Assembly (NCBI RefSeq): GCF_000308615.1
Contig: NZ_BAGB01000068.1
Location: forward strand, 310,001 to 374,000
DNA length: 64,000 nucleotides
Source of the DNA: Nocardia jiangxiensis NBRC 101359
Lineage (GTDB): Bacteria; Actinomycetota; Actinomycetes; Mycobacteriales; Mycobacteriaceae
Direction of reading: 5' to 3'
Positions 32,501-35,500 of the stretch are shown in pieces. The notes beneath the pieces are model-generated. The model was not told the origin of the DNA. It made no database searches and was given only the letters and a program-made list of their open reading frames with translations. Numbering within the stretch: position 1 is the first letter of the stretch; each line of letters begins with the position of its first letter. Both the position numbers and the translations under genes were made by a program.

Positions 32501-35500
32501 TACCGGTGGAGTGGGACACCGCCCGGGAATGGTTCGAGCACATCGACACCATGACCTTCGAACACTGGTCCGGCGACCACCCGATGCCGCACGGCTACCT
32601 CGACACCGGATGCGTTCAGTTGGCGCATCACGTTGCGCTGGAATTGATTTCGCTCGGCACTCGGCCGCGTAAGATTCTCGTCAACGGCGAGGATCTGCAG
32701 ATGATCCAGACTCTGCCGGACGGTACGGCCAAGCTGCTGAACTGGCGTCACCACGTCGCCAACCTGGTCTACACCCGCAACCGGGACGGTCACGCCGAGT
32801 GGATGGTCTGGGATCCCGCGGTCGCCCGCGAACCGGTGAGCAAGAACGAGTGGCTCGCGAAGATCCACCTCGATCCCGCCCGGGCCACGCATGTCGAAGG
32901 ACCGGCCGAGGACATCATCGACAAGTTCGCCGAACAGCGCGCCGCGGACGACGCCGCCGACGTCTCGTGGATGCGTTGGATGCAACAGGGTTACCTGCGC
33001 GGCCAGACGGTGGTCGTCACGGACGCGCACGCGATGGCCCTGGCCCCCGGACGCCTGCTCCCGCCGCTGTCCGAGAGCGACGTGCACCGCCCCGAGTCGT
33101 TGCGCGAACTCGACCGGAGCCTCGCGGACGCCGATACCGACAAGCGTCTGCTGCAAAGTCTGAACATCATGGCGCGCCGGAACCTCGGCGGACAGATTCG
33201 CGACGCCGTCCAGGACTACCTGCACACACGTCGGGCCGAAGGCCTACCAGCGGTCGAGAGCGACATCGTCGACATCATCGGTTCCCATGTGGCGGGCAAC
33301 CCGGCCCGAGTCGGGCTGATCGACGACAACCCCGCACTCGCGAGATTCCTGAATTCACACCTGCGCACCGAATTCCACGACTTCATCGTGGGAAATCGGG
33401 ACACGGACGCCGATCACGAATACGCCATCCAGCTCGCCACGGCCTTGCAGGGCGGCACCGATCCGATCGACTTCCCCGCGATGCTGGACACGCTGCGTCA
33501 CGCGACGGCGCACCGCGATCCCGCCTTCCTGGAGGGCGTCTACCGGATCGCCCACACGACCCCGCTGGCCGCCGCGGTGCAGCAGGCCCACGAGACGGGC
33601 AGGTTGTCCGACGCGCGGGCATCCCGGGTGCGGCAGCTGATGGGCTGGGAACCCGCGACGATTCCCGCAGCCGCGCCCCTGCCGTCCGAGCACCGGGAGA
33701 ACGCCCCGGCGGTGCGCGCATACACCGATGCGATACGCGACCGGATCGATTCCGGACAGCCTCTCGCCGCACTGACGATGGTGGTCCAGCTGGACCGCGA
33801 CCTACCCGCACTGTGGCCCGTCCAGTCCGCGTACCGGACCGCCACCGGCGGGCGAGAACTGTTCGACGACCTGCGCACCGCCCTGCCGGACGAACACGAC
33901 TACATCGACCACGCCTTCGCCCGCCTCCCGGCCGCGTTCTCGACGCCGGACGCGGAACCCACCCCGGTCCTGGAAGATACGGCTACGGACTGGATCCGGG
34001 CTCTGGGCAAGCTCCCGTTCACCACCGAGGTCGGATCCGCCGAACGCGCCCACCTGACGGCGTCGGCCCTGATCCGCAAAGGCACCTTCCCCCGCACCCT
34101 CGTCATCACCGCCGAGGGTATGCGGGCACCCACCACGGTGCCGGATGCCTTGCGGCGCAACGTATCCATCCAGCAGTCCGTACCCATCAGCCGGTACACC
34201 GCCAACCTCGTGCACACCGTCGAGGGCGACATAGCCGCCTGGCAGGTCTTCGACCCCGCGCTGAGCAGATCGCCGATGCTGATCCAGGAGGTCCTGACCC
34301 ACCTACAGGCACCTCGCGACGCCCTGATCCGCGAATTCACCGTCCCGGAAACCCTCGCGGACCTCGAACGGCACAGCACCGACAACCCGCTACCCACACC
34401 CATGGTCGTACCGGCATCGACCGCCACCCCGGGGGCCCCGGCAACGGACTCACACACACCCGAACCACAGGCTTCCGCGACGACCTCAGCCGATCAACAA
34501 GTCCCACAACCTGATTCACCATCCGCCGTCGGCAGCAGCTCGCCCGCCCACAGCCTGTCCGAGGAGGAGGAATCAGTCCTCCAACAGGCCCGGGACCGGC
34601 GTGCGCTGCTCCAGGCGGCGACGGCCGCGGGACCGGTCACGCCGGTGGCCGCGAATCCTCGTAGCGCCACACCGACTTTCGATCACCTCCGGTACGAACA
34701 CGCCGATGGCGAGGACCTCGTGGCGCCGGTCGCGGTCGCACGGATCGTCATGCATACCCAGCTCGGTCAGGGCGTCACCCACGATCAAGCTCTCCAGTTC
34801 TGGCAAAGAGCGCAGCTGGCAACGGATCTGGAGTTCGGCAGGGGTGAGATTCTGGAGCCGCTGCAACTGCTGCACGTCGACCTCGTGCCCACCCAGAGCA
34901 CAGCGGATATCGCCTCGGCGCACCTGAACATCACCATCGGCCACGACCACGGCCAATGGCATCCCGACATGTCCGTGGAAACCTTCACCGAGAACCTGCG
35001 CGAGCACCTCGGCCTGCCGCGCCCCTCGGATCCCGACGGGCTGAGCGCGGACGATCTCCGGCACTTCACCAACGCGATGGCCCGAGCGCTCACCGCATCA
35101 CACCTCACCGGCCTCGGCGGCACCCGCCACTACGGACTCAACTACCTGCAACCGCTGGAGGACCCCAGCTTCCAGCACGAGGTCGAGGACGCCCTGCGCG
35201 ACGGCGACAGATTCCTGATCGGCGCGGACCCGCGCGACAACGACTACGGCACACTCATCAACGCCGGCGGCACCAGCGAACCGGGCCGCAACAACAACTG
35301 TCTCGATACGTCGCTGGCCGGTCTGGCGAGTTTCATGGGCGACCCGCAGGTCGCACTGGCGCGGTGGCTCGACAATCGCTGGGGTGAGGCGGGCGGTATG
35401 CAGCGTGCCCAGAACTTCCTCGGCACCCCGATCCAGAGCTTCTATTCCGCCGGTCGAATGGACAGACAGTTCGCGGCTCTGCACGACTACATGAAGCAGC

